The translations under genes and the position numbers were made by a program. From Faecalimonas sp. (GTDB taxonomy: Bacteria; Bacillota; Clostridia; Lachnospirales; Lachnospiraceae): 37,814 nt of DNA. Below are positions 8,501 through 15,341 of the stretch, piece after piece. Location: positions 1 to 37,814 of the forward strand of contig JARICA010000002.1 in NCBI GenBank assembly GCA_029264305.1, written 5' to 3'. Position 1 is the first letter of the stretch. Every line of letters starts with the position of its first letter. The notes beneath the pieces were generated by a model. That model made no database searches, had not been told where the DNA came from, and worked only from the letters and a program-made list of their open reading frames with translations.

Positions 8501-10363
8501 GCATATGAATCTTTATTGATTATGAAAGATACAGTCTATAAAGCAGATTTAAATATGCTTGGACAAGGAGCTCCTGAGTCAGTAGTAAATGCTCGTCCAG
8601 CTTTGGATATTTCAGCAGCATCTACATGGGGAAATGCTATAATCAGTTATGATAAAGAAAAATTAGAAAAAGCAGCAAATCTTCTTTTGAAAGATTATGA
8701 GCAATTGAAAAACAGTAATGGGTATATGTATGATTTGGCAACAATATTACAACAGGTATTGTCAAATAGTGCACAAGAATATCAACGTAAAATGACAAGT
8801 GCTTTTAAGGCAAAAAATAAAGAAGAATTCAATAAATATGCAAATACATTTTTAAATATTATTGATAATATGGAAAAAGTAACAAGTACAAGTAAATATT
8901 ACTTACTTGGTACATGGGTAGAACAGGCAAAAGCATTGGCAAAAAATGCAGATGATTTTACAAAAGACTTATATGAATTTAATGCGAAAGCATTGGTAAC
9001 AACTTGGGGATCTATAAATCAGGCAGAAGGTGGAGGATTAAAAGATTACTCGAACCGTCAATGGTCAGGTTTATTAAAAGATTTCTATAAAGTAAGATGG
9101 CAAAAATGGATTCAGGCAAGAAATGATGAATTAGACGGAAAAAAAGCAGAAACAATCAATTGGTTTGAATGGGAATGGAAATGGGTGAGAGAGAATACAA
9201 AATATTCCAACACTCCAAATAAACAAAACTTAAATAATTTAAATAAAATCGGAGAAACGATTTTAAATGATTTTTCTGTAAAAGATCCAAATGCAGATGA
9301 TTCTAAGGATATAAAAGTAGAAGGAATTAAAGCAACAGCAGGAAGTGAACAATCAAAAGTACCAGGAGAAGAAGGGGCAGCAGTCAATGTACTAGATAAT
9401 AATTCAGCAACAATCTGGCACTCAGCTTGGTCTGGTACAGAACGAAAAAATTTATGGTTGCAGTTAGAACTTCCAAAAGCACAGAAAGTGAATGGAATTC
9501 GTTTACAAACTCGTAGCAGTTATAATAATGGTTTTATTACAAAATATAGAATTGAAACGAGTATGGATGGAGAAAAATTTACAGAAGTAGCTTCTGGAGA
9601 TTGGGATCAAATTCCAGGTTGGAAAAAAGCATCATTTAACGAACGAGAAGCAAAATTTGTAAGATTGTATGCAGTGGAATCTTATTCAAATGATGGTAAG
9701 AATTACGCATCTGCAGCAGAAATGCGTTTGACAGAAGAAAAAGCAGTTGTTGTAAAACCAGACACAAAAGCGTTAAGTGAGAAATTAAAAGAAGCAAAAG
9801 CATTGGAAACAAAAGGATTTACAACATCAAGTGTAGCAACATTAGAAAAAGCAATTCAGAAAGCAGAAAAAGTAATTGCAGAAGCGACAGAACAATCAGA
9901 AATCAATGCAATGGTGGAAGAATTATCATCAGCAATGCAATTAGTGAAGAGTGCAGATGCAAAAGAAAGCCAAAAAGAACTTGATAACCTTGTGAAAAAT
10001 GTAAAAGAAGAAAACGCTTATACAAAAGATAGTTGGGACGTATATGTAGCAGCTAAAGCAAAAGTAGAAAAGGCAATTCAAAATCCAAGTGATGTAAGTG
10101 AAAAAGAAATGAAAGCATTCCTTACAGAATTAAGTAAAGCAGTTGATGGATTAGAGAAAAAACCGGTTGTAAAACCAGATACACCGGAAAATTCTGTAAA
10201 ACCACAACAAAAACCATCACAAAAGCCAGAACAAAAACCAAGTCATAAAGTACCTAAAACAAGTGATACAACAAATGGATTAGGATTTATGTTATTAGCA
10301 ATTATGGCTGGAGGATGTATTGTTTTCATAGAAACAAAAAGATTTCGTAGAATGAATAAATAA
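5597..10363 (+). CDS. Wall-anchored GH89 alpha-N-acetylglucosaminidase with F5/8C domains
   Basis: A 1588-residue surface enzyme of the NAGLU family (GH89), which removes terminal alpha-linked N-acetylglucosamine, as in gastric mucin caps or heparan sulfate. Order: signal peptide (1-31, hydrophobic core then AEA); three discoidin/F5-8C (CBM32-like) domains at about 36-170, 192-340 and 346-470; the NAGLU N-terminal domain from about 500; the catalytic barrel about 600-940, with likely acid/base E789 (DPFHEGG) and nucleophile E920 (GITPEAS), matched to human NAGLU E316 and E446; a helical C-terminal domain to about 1215; a fourth F5-8C domain about 1240-1375; two FIVAR-like helical repeats about 1388-1520; a Pro/Lys spacer; a VPKTS sorting signal (1552-1556); a membrane helix; and a basic tail. 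It resembles the C. perfringens mucin-active GH89 enzyme. Human-mucin substrate is an inference. Confidence 0.93.
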   Translation: MKKVTKRVCSLLLSFCLVSGTLFSVPLRAEAREELVNVARKEGVKITVQNTGSGSATDMVDGNDKTSWQQNGWSTNKDAIVDMKLAENGTNVKKVVVKVGGNDYANRKVKVTVQRAQNGITSDWISIGETVVTTTGKANETVDAVFELAQTASASDIRVVLSQPVAHDGGEVLFWPSIHEIEVYEMQEVHLSDYNNIAAQAQITTDGNENPSEGKDRLVDDNDKTLYKFHNAAQDSEKYIQLSFGEDRMMDACEIAFEHVGATDQYTYEFTYSILGKAKGAKEYTKIVDHAKANRTDKFIQGYKFDETAYSDVKIVIHSTKNSQGNGWPAVAEFRVYGAEEKVDDSASIAFKKPVHANSNQKNASKVNDGSKNTMWSGEYYPGYVDIDLQENYNLDTVEIFTQEKGYSQYSIYTSMNGRDFDKLAEKTSTESCTDKGEIYQANKKEARIIRVYMEYNSANTAAVIKEIRATGKKSGTKVQTLPNVAVKDFKDSSYAGTEKVTPEQTYEEVRGIIERRLGAKYKAWFDLKLQENPNKTGYDYFELSDNNGKVQITGNDGVSLAMGLNHYLKYFCNVNISQVGDQADMPKNIVPVGKKVHKETKVGTRYSYNYCTLSYSMAFWGEEEWRNELDWLALNGVNVVLDATAQEEVWRRFLGSLGYTHEEIKDYIAGPAYYAWAYMANLSGFGGPIHDSWFEERTELARKNHLSMRRLGMQPVLQGYSGMVPTNIREKDPSAEVIEQGTWCSFRRPDMLKTDSASFEKYAKLFYKAQKEVYGESAHYYATDPFHEGGNTGGLNPTVIAKKVLDTMLAADKDAIWIIQSWQGNPTTALLKGLEGREKHALVLDLYAEKTPHWNEENPNAYGGKPGGGEFHDTPWVFCMLNNFGGRLGLHGHLDNLAKNIPAALNRAKHMEGIGITPEASVNNPLLYDFLFETVWTDNANQKLEEINLDNWLKNYAKRRYGKESQAAYESLLIMKDTVYKADLNMLGQGAPESVVNARPALDISAASTWGNAIISYDKEKLEKAANLLLKDYEQLKNSNGYMYDLATILQQVLSNSAQEYQRKMTSAFKAKNKEEFNKYANTFLNIIDNMEKVTSTSKYYLLGTWVEQAKALAKNADDFTKDLYEFNAKALVTTWGSINQAEGGGLKDYSNRQWSGLLKDFYKVRWQKWIQARNDELDGKKAETINWFEWEWKWVRENTKYSNTPNKQNLNNLNKIGETILNDFSVKDPNADDSKDIKVEGIKATAGSEQSKVPGEEGAAVNVLDNNSATIWHSAWSGTERKNLWLQLELPKAQKVNGIRLQTRSSYNNGFITKYRIETSMDGEKFTEVASGDWDQIPGWKKASFNEREAKFVRLYAVESYSNDGKNYASAAEMRLTEEKAVVVKPDTKALSEKLKEAKALETKGFTTSSVATLEKAIQKAEKVIAEATEQSEINAMVEELSSAMQLVKSADAKESQKELDNLVKNVKEENAYTKDSWDVYVAAKAKVEKAIQNPSDVSEKEMKAFLTELSKAVDGLEKKPVVKPDTPENSVKPQQKPSQKPEQKPSHKVPKTSDTTNGLGFMLLAIMAGGCIVFIETKRFRRMNK

Positions 10364-10370
10364 GAAACGA

Positions 10371-10411
10371 AAGAAAATGGGAATAGGATAGAATTCTATT
10401 CCCATTTTCTT
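10371..10411 (+). terminator. Terminator after the GH89 gene
   Basis: A perfect 16-bp stem (arm AAGAAAATGGGAATAG, 10371-10386 with 10396-10411), 8 bases after the stop codon. The tail is only partly T-rich, but the 3' arm itself ends in TTTTCTT. Confidence 0.8.
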
Positions 10412-10432
10412 ATAGGAAATTTCATAGGAATC

Positions 10433-10461
10433 TTGACAGAAAAAACAGAAAATGCTATATT
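10433..10461 (+). promoter_or_regulatory. proC: Promoter of proC
   Basis: -35 TTGACA (10433-10438, full match), a 17-base spacer and -10 TATATT (10456-10461). The first GTATAC palindrome starts inside the -10 box, which suits repression. Confidence 0.8.
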
Positions 10462-10488
10462 GTATACAAATAAAAGAAATGTATACAA
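10460..10488. promoter_or_regulatory. Two GTATAC palindromes at the proC promoter, predicted GntR operators
   Basis: TTGTATACAA (10460-10469, perfect) overlaps the end of the -10 box. ATGTATACAA (10479-10488, near perfect) lies just past the expected start of transcription. Centres are 19 bases apart. The core TGTATACA is the same as in the gntR promoter site at 5461-5470. The pair gives a direct sequence link between the regulator and proline synthesis from pyrroline-5-carboxylate. Confidence 0.65.
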
Positions 10489-10508
10489 TAAAGAAAAGGA
10501 GAATGGAA

Positions 10509-11303
10509 ATGAAATTAGGATTTATCGGTGCTGGAAATATGGCGAAAGCGATGATGGGTGGAATTTTAAAAAATGGTATTTTGTCAGCTGAAGAAGTGAT
10601 TGCTTCAGATATGTATGTTCCAGGATTAGAACAAACAAGAGCGGATTTAGGAATTCATGTAACAACAGATAATAAAGAAGTGGCAACAAAAGCAGAGGTT
10701 GTTGTATTATCAGTTAAACCACAGTTTTATGCAGATGTCATTGATGAAATCAAAGATTGTATTACAGAAAGTCAGATTATTGTCACAATTGCACCAGGTA
10801 AAACATTAGAATATCTTGCAGAAGCATTTGGACATCCGGTGAAAATTGTTCGTACCATGCCAAATACACCTGCATTAGTAGGAGAAGGAATTACAGGGGT
10901 TTGTCATAATGATTTGGTGACCAAAGAAGAATTAGATATGGTATGTAATATTTTAAGTGGATTTGGGAAAGCAGAAGTATTGAGTGAAAAACTTATGGAT
11001 GTTGTTGTATCTGTAAGTGGAAGTTCTCCAGCATATGTATTTATGTTTATTGAAGCGATGGCAGATGCAGCAGTTGCTGATGGAATGGCAAGACAACAGG
11101 CTTATAAATTTGCAGCACAAGCAGTTATGGGAAGTGCTAAAATGGTTTTAGAAACAGGAAAACATCCAGGAGAGCTAAAGGATATGGTTTGTTCACCAGG
11201 AGGAACAACAATCGAAGCAGTTCGTGTATTAGAAGAAAAAGGATTTAGAAGTAGTGTTATTGAGGCAATGAAAGCTTGCGTGAAAATAGCAAGAGGATTG
11301 TAA
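10509..11303 (+). CDS. proC: Pyrroline-5-carboxylate reductase
   Basis: The enzyme reduces (S)-1-pyrroline-5-carboxylate to L-proline with NAD(P)H. It has 264 residues, the usual length. The Rossmann start is MKLGFIGAGNMAKAMMGG, and the C-terminal dimer domain has VSGSSPAYVFMFIEAMADA and the conserved CSPGGTTIEAVRVLE. Upstream in-frame ATGs at 10452 and 10503 are rejected: the first would put the operator and -10 box inside the coding region, and the second is one base from the GGAG ribosome site, while the ATG at 10509 is 7 bases from it. It is a single-gene transcript between terminators. It completes the HypD pathway, and its promoter carries the predicted GntR sites, which supports a catabolic role beyond general proline synthesis. 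Confidence 0.95.
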   Translation: MKLGFIGAGNMAKAMMGGILKNGILSAEEVIASDMYVPGLEQTRADLGIHVTTDNKEVATKAEVVVLSVKPQFYADVIDEIKDCITESQIIVTIAPGKTLEYLAEAFGHPVKIVRTMPNTPALVGEGITGVCHNDLVTKEELDMVCNILSGFGKAEVLSEKLMDVVVSVSGSSPAYVFMFIEAMADAAVADGMARQQAYKFAAQAVMGSAKMVLETGKHPGELKDMVCSPGGTTIEAVRVLEEKGFRSSVIEAMKACVKIARGL

Positions 11304-11311
11304 GAAATTAG

Positions 11312-11350
11312 AAAACTTCTTTCATCACAGTGTGGTGGAAGAAGTTTTTT
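11312..11350 (+). terminator. Terminator after proC
   Basis: A 17-bp stem with two G-T pairs and a 3-nt loop (AAAACTTCTT at 11312-11321 pairs with AAGAAGTTTT at 11339-11348), followed by a run of T. Confidence 0.92.
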
Positions 11351-11374
11351 GTATCTTTCAAAAACAAAATGGGG

Positions 11375-11380
11375 TATAAT
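11375..11380 (+). promoter_or_regulatory. -10 box of the aldo/keto reductase gene
   Basis: A full TATAAT lies 28 bases before the ATG, just after the proC terminator. The -35 at the right distance (TATCTT) is poor, so this promoter may need an activator. Confidence 0.45.
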
Positions 11381-11407
11381 ATAAAGAAATAGTAAGGAGG
11401 TATACAC

Positions 11408-12403
11408 ATGAGTTATATAGCAGATGAACAAAGATATGAGCAAATGAAATATTTTCGCAGTGGAAATAGTGGTTTGAAATTACCAGCAGTTTCTCTTGGA
11501 TTGTGGCATAATTTTGGGACAAATGATTCTTTTGAAAATATGGTAAATATGTGTGAAACAGCTTTTGATTTAGGTATTACACATTTTGATTTAGCTAATA
11601 ATTACGGACCGAAAAATGGAAGTGCAGAAGAAAATTTCGGTAAAATTATTAATGGAGAATTAAAGCCGTATAGAAATGAAGTGATCATTAGTACGAAAGC
11701 TGGATATGAAATGTGGAATGGGCCATATGGAAATTGGGGAAGCAGAAAATATATGTTATCTAGTTTAGATGATAGTTTGCGTAGAATGAAATTAGATTAT
11801 GTAGATATTTTTTATCATCATCGAATGGATCCGGCAACACCTCTTGAAGAGAGCATGATGGCTCTTGATACGGCAGTAAAACAAGGAAAAGCATTGTATG
11901 CGGGGATTTCTAATTATGATGCAAAAACAACGAAAAAGGCAATGGAAATTTTAAAAGAATTGAAATGTCCATTTATTATTAATCAAGTGAGATATTCTAT
12001 TTTTGATCGGTGGATTGAAGAAGATGGATTGAAAACATTTGCGGTAGAAAATGGTTGTGGATTAATTGCTTTTAGTCCGTTAGCGCAAGGGCTTCTGACG
12101 GATAAATATTTGCATGGAATTCCAGAGAATAGTAGAATAAGAAAAGATGGAAGGTTTTTAAAAGAAAGCGCAATTACGAAAGAACGGCTTGAACAAATTG
12201 AAGGATTAAATAAAATAGCAGAAGAACGAGGACAAACATTGGCGCAGATGGCGTTATCATGGATTCTTCGTGATGGAGGGGTGACAAGTGTATTGATTGG
12301 AGCATCTTCTCCAGAGCAGATTCGTGAAAATGCAAAAATAGTAGAAAACACAAGGTTTACAAAAGAAGAGTTAGAGGCAATTGATCTTATCTCTAGAAAA
12401 TAG
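11408..12403 (+). CDS. Aldo/keto reductase, YghZ/GpdB-like
   Basis: An NADPH-dependent reductase of aldehydes, 331 residues, built as a single (beta/alpha)8 barrel. The start (YFRSGNSGLKLPAVSLGLWHNFG) is that of the YghZ / L-glyceraldehyde-3-phosphate reductase group. The catalytic tetrad is visible: D61 and Y66 (FDLANNYG), K97 (ISTKAGYEMW) and the H137/H138 pair (DIFYHHRMD). The cofactor-binding end is SVLIGASSPEQIRENA. The ribosome site AAGGAGG stands 7 bases before ATG. It is transcribed alone between two terminators. Members of this group act on methylglyoxal, glyceraldehyde-3-phosphate or other small aldehydes, so the physiological substrate cannot be read from sequence. A GTATAC just before its ATG is probably chance. 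Confidence 0.9.
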   Translation: MSYIADEQRYEQMKYFRSGNSGLKLPAVSLGLWHNFGTNDSFENMVNMCETAFDLGITHFDLANNYGPKNGSAEENFGKIINGELKPYRNEVIISTKAGYEMWNGPYGNWGSRKYMLSSLDDSLRRMKLDYVDIFYHHRMDPATPLEESMMALDTAVKQGKALYAGISNYDAKTTKKAMEILKELKCPFIINQVRYSIFDRWIEEDGLKTFAVENGCGLIAFSPLAQGLLTDKYLHGIPENSRIRKDGRFLKESAITKERLEQIEGLNKIAEERGQTLAQMALSWILRDGGVTSVLIGASSPEQIRENAKIVENTRFTKEELEAIDLISRK

Positions 12404-12408
12404 TATCT

Positions 12409-12435
12409 AAGAGGAGTGTACGACACTCCTCTTTT
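12409..12435 (+). terminator. Terminator after the aldo/keto reductase gene
   Basis: An 11-bp stem (AAGAGGAGTGT with ACACTCCTCTT) with a 3-nt loop, running into TTTTT, 5 bases after the stop codon. Confidence 0.93.
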
Positions 12436-12498
12436 TATGTAAACATATTTTTATTCTTATAAACATAGTTTAATGATAAAAGGTAGAGGAGAATAAAA

Positions 12499-13272
12499 AT
12501 GAAATTTACAAAAATGCAAGCATTAGGAAATGATTACATCTATATTAACGCAATGAAAGAAAAAGTGAAATCGCCTTCTGAATTGGCAAGAAAATTAAGT
12601 GATAGACATTTTGGGATAGGCGGAGATGGTGTTATTTTTATTGACTTTTCTGAAAAGGCAGATGTGAAAATGCGTATGTATAATTCGGATGGTACAGAAG
12701 GAAAATTGTGTGGAAATGGAATTCGTTGTGTCGCAAAGTATGTATATGACAATAAAATCGTAAATAATAATATAATTAATATAGAAACTTATAATAGGAT
12801 AATAGAAACAAAAATATTTCAAAATAAAGATAAAAATATTATAAGGGCAGATATGGGAAGCGTGAAAGAAGGAGAGAAAAACAAAAAAATTATTATAGGG
12901 GAAAAAGAATATAGCGGAGATTATATATTTTTGGATAATGCACATTTGGTTGTTTATGCAGAGTGTATAGAAGAAATAAATCTAGCACATTGTGATTCGT
13001 ATGCACAATTTAATATAGAAGTTGTATCTGTGCTTAGTAGAAATGAAATACATATGCGTGTCAAGGAAAAGGGAAGTGGAGAAACAATGGCGTGTGGAAC
13101 AGGAGCTTGTGCAGCAGCAGTTTCTTGTATGATGAGAAAAAATGTGGATAACTGTGTGCATGTAAAGATGCCAGGGGGAAATTTATTTATAGAAAAGAAA
13201 AAAGATCATGTTTTTATGACAGGAGAGGCGAAAACGGTATTTGAAGGGGAAATTGATATATGTTTACTATAA
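12499..13272 (+). CDS. dapF: Diaminopimelate epimerase
   Basis: It interconverts LL- and meso-2,6-diaminopimelate, the last step before DAP enters peptidoglycan or is decarboxylated to lysine. It has 257 residues, slightly short for the family, and two mirrored halves. The catalytic cysteine pair is C71 (KLCGNGIRC) and C199 (MACGTGACAAAV), and the N-terminus FTKMQALGNDYIYI is typical. The middle, around residues 90-150, is rich in Lys, Asn and Ile and more AT-rich than its surroundings. GGAGG is 9 bases before ATG. The gene overlaps dapL by 13 bases, so the two are translated as a coupled pair. A -10-like TATAAA at 12458 lacks a good -35. No lysine riboswitch fits in the 65 bases between the upstream terminator and ATG. 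Confidence 0.95.
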   Translation: MKFTKMQALGNDYIYINAMKEKVKSPSELARKLSDRHFGIGGDGVIFIDFSEKADVKMRMYNSDGTEGKLCGNGIRCVAKYVYDNKIVNNNIINIETYNRIIETKIFQNKDKNIIRADMGSVKEGEKNKKIIIGEKEYSGDYIFLDNAHLVVYAECIEEINLAHCDSYAQFNIEVVSVLSRNEIHMRVKEKGSGETMACGTGACAAAVSCMMRKNVDNCVHVKMPGGNLFIEKKKDHVFMTGEAKTVFEGEIDICLL

Positions 13273-14480
13273 ATGAAAATTATTTATTGTTACCTCATAA
13301 TTATTTGTTTGCAGAAATAAGAAACGAAGTAGAAAAATACAAAAAAATATATCCACAGAAAGAATTGATACAATTAGGTATAGGAGATGTAACATTGCCT
13401 CTAGTTCCAGCGGTTGTTGATGCAATGAAACATGCAGTGGAAGAAATGGGCAGAAAAGAAACATTTAAAGGGTATGGCGGAAGTCAAGGATATGAATTTT
13501 TACGAAATGTGATAGCGGAAAGTGATTATAGAAAAAGGGGATGTGACATAAGTGCAGATGAGATTTTTATATCGGATGGAGCAAAAAGTGATATAAGTAA
13601 TTTGCAAGAAATTTTTAGTGTAGAAAATAGAATTGCAGTTTGTAATCCAGTATATCCGGTTTATACAGATATTAATATTATGGCAGGAAGAGCAGGTCGG
13701 TATGATCCTAAAGTCAATAGGTGGAGAAACATTATTTATATGGATTGTACAAAAGAAACAGATTTTCTTCCGGAAATCCCTAAACGTGCTCCCGATATGA
13801 TATATCTTTGTTTTCCGAATAATCCTACAGGAGCAGTAATGAAAAAAGAACAGTTACAAGAGTGGGTTGATTATGCAAATCAAGTTGGGGCGATTCTCTT
13901 TTATGATAGCGCTTATGAAGGATATATTTCTGAGGAAGATGTGCCACATACAATTTATGAGTGTGAGGGAGCGAAAACGTGTGCGATTGAAGTGCGAAGT
14001 TTTTCAAAAAAAGCAGGATTTACTGGGATGCGACTTGGAGCGACTGTTATTCCAAAAGAGATTAGAAGGAAAGGGGTGACATTGCATTCGCTTTGGAAAA
14101 GGCGACAAGAAACAAAGTATAATGGGACATCTTATATCGTGCAAAGAGCTGGAGAGGCAACATATACAAAAGAAGGGAAAGAGCAGATTGGAGAACAAAT
14201 CAAATATTATATGAGAAACGCAAAAAAAATTTCGACTACGTTATCGGCATTGGGGTATACGGTTACAGGAGGAGAAAATTCACCATATATTTGGGTGAAA
14301 ACACCATATCAGATGAAATCTTGGGATTTTTTTACCTATCTTTTGGAAAATGCAAATGTAGTTGGAACTTCTGGGAGTGGGTTTGGAACAGAGGGAGAAG
14401 GATATTTTAGATTGACTGGGTTTGGAAGTGAAGAAGATACAAAAAAAGCTTTGGAAAGAATAAGCGCGTTACCTTTGTAG
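13260..14480 (+). CDS. dapL: LL-diaminopimelate aminotransferase
   Basis: A PLP enzyme that converts tetrahydrodipicolinate directly to LL-DAP with glutamate as amino donor, bypassing the succinylase and dehydrogenase routes. It has 406 residues, a fold-type I aminotransferase. The family start (NYLLLPHNYLFAEI, then ELIQLGIGDVTLPL) and KGYGGSQGYEFLR are DapL signatures. The PLP lysine is K250 in RSFSKKAGFTGMR, and YLCFPNNPTGA and YDSAYEGYI line the cofactor site. The ATG lies within the last codons of dapF, and the ribosome site is inside dapF. With DapF next door this gives meso-DAP in two steps. The 3' end overlaps the convergent merR gene by 12 bases. Confidence 0.95.
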   Translation: MFTINENYLLLPHNYLFAEIRNEVEKYKKIYPQKELIQLGIGDVTLPLVPAVVDAMKHAVEEMGRKETFKGYGGSQGYEFLRNVIAESDYRKRGCDISADEIFISDGAKSDISNLQEIFSVENRIAVCNPVYPVYTDINIMAGRAGRYDPKVNRWRNIIYMDCTKETDFLPEIPKRAPDMIYLCFPNNPTGAVMKKEQLQEWVDYANQVGAILFYDSAYEGYISEEDVPHTIYECEGAKTCAIEVRSFSKKAGFTGMRLGATVIPKEIRRKGVTLHSLWKRRQETKYNGTSYIVQRAGEATYTKEGKEQIGEQIKYYMRNAKKISTTLSALGYTVTGGENSPYIWVKTPYQMKSWDFFTYLLENANVVGTSGSGFGTEGEGYFRLTGFGSEEDTKKALERISALPL

Positions 14481-14487
14481 GCAACGC
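14466..14487. other. Hairpin spanning the dapL/merR 3' overlap
   Basis: GCGTT and CCT (14466-14474) pair with AGG and AACGC (14479-14487), with one mismatch and a 4-nt loop. It sits over both stop codons of the convergent genes. No T run follows on either strand, so it is at best a pause site. No standard terminator separates the two genes. Confidence 0.35.
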
Positions 14488-15266
14488 ACTTGAAGTTCTG
14501 TAATATGTTCATCTGTATTTTTTGATTGGTGAATGTCAATCCAAAGTAGTTCTCGAATGGGACCTGTTGGAATGAGATTATGCTCTTTTGCATATTGAAA
14601 AAGTTTTGGAATATAAATTTCATTTTGTTTGTTTTTGCCTTTGTAACAAATGGTTAGGTAATCGCCTTCTTCTATATATTCTTTTCCGTTTTTATCTATT
14701 ATAAAAACATTACTATAATCACAAAAAAGATTCTGTCCGATACTTTCCATAGGAATAGAGGAACCAATTCTATTGTTGCCGATAATATATAGTTGATCTT
14801 CGTCTTTATTTAGGAGTTGTTTGATTAGCATATCCATTTCTTCATCTGTTTTATATGAAGAATGAATAATATGACAATATCTGCGATTGTAATATACTTT
14901 TCGAATTTCTCCTATGGGTTGCAAAATTGCTTCCTGCACAGTTCGTAGACGTTCTTCAACATTTTCTTTTAAATTCGTGAGTGTTTGTAATTTTTCTGTA
15001 ATAACAGATAACTCATCTGTAAGTAATTGTTTTGTGGATTGAATGGTTCTGTTATTTAAATAAGTCTTTATTTGTTCCATAGAGAAGCCTAAACTACGCA
15101 AATCTCGAATGACATTTAGTCGCCAAAGGTCATTTAAACTATAAAGTCGATATCCTTTTTCACTTCTTGTGGGTGATAGGATACCGAGTGTTTCATAATA
15201 ACGTAAAGAATCGGTACCTATGTGATAGAGTTTGGAAATTTCACCAATATGATAATATTTTTTCAT
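14469..15266 (-). CDS. MerR family regulator with GyrI-like effector domain
   Basis: A 265-residue regulator. Residues 4-70 are the MerR winged helix-turn-helix (HIGEISKLYHIGTDSLRYYE, then TRSEKGYRLYSLNDLWRLNVIRDLRSLGFS). About 75-108 form the dimerising coiled coil. The rest (from about 115) matches the GyrI/AraC-effector fold that binds drug-like ligands in BmrR relatives (EEGDYLTICYKGKNKQNEIYIPKLFQYA). It is divergent from the yitT-type gene, and the space between holds a symmetric site overlapping both promoters. Members of this class twist 19-bp-spacer promoters into an active form, which is the spacing found here. The inducer may be a lipophilic or cationic compound (inference). Its last 12 bases overlap dapL. 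Confidence 0.9.
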   Translation of the reverse strand: MKKYYHIGEISKLYHIGTDSLRYYETLGILSPTRSEKGYRLYSLNDLWRLNVIRDLRSLGFSMEQIKTYLNNRTIQSTKQLLTDELSVITEKLQTLTNLKENVEERLRTVQEAILQPIGEIRKVYYNRRYCHIIHSSYKTDEEMDMLIKQLLNKDEDQLYIIGNNRIGSSIPMESIGQNLFCDYSNVFIIDKNGKEYIEEGDYLTICYKGKNKQNEIYIPKLFQYAKEHNLIPTGPIRELLWIDIHQSKNTDEHITELQVRCLQR

Positions 15267-15288
15267 GATTTTCTCCTTTAAAAAGATA

Positions 15289-15319
15289 TTGACCTTAGTA
15301 TTATACTAAGGTTTATCAT
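15289..15319 (+). promoter_or_regulatory. MerR-type promoter of the yitT-like gene (19-bp spacer)
   Basis: -35 TTGACC (15289-15294) and -10 TATCAT (15314-15319) are 19 bases apart, the abnormal spacing that MerR proteins correct. The dyad (arms ACCTTAGTA at 15292-15300 and TACTAAGGT at 15304-15312, centre TTA) lies almost wholly between the two boxes. Confidence 0.85.
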
Positions 15320-15328
15320 AAATTGCAA
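15300..15328 (-). promoter_or_regulatory. Promoter of merR
   Basis: On the minus strand, -35 TTGCAA (15328-15323), a 17-base spacer and -10 TATAAT (15305-15300). The -10 box is the centre of the same MerR dyad, so bound MerR should limit its own synthesis while activating the divergent gene. Confidence 0.75.
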
Positions 15329-15341
15329 AGGAGGAAGTAAA

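Noticed and set aside
10452-10508. Longer N-terminus for ProC
   Set aside because: The extra residues (MLYCIQIKEMYTIKK) would come from the -10 and operator region, and the ribosome site fits only the ATG at 10509.
11400-11405. GTATAC just before the aldo/keto reductase start as another GntR operator
   Set aside because: The flanks (AGGTATACAC) do not extend the palindrome as at gntR and proC, and the bases belong to the ribosome site region. GTATAC also occurs by chance inside genes here.
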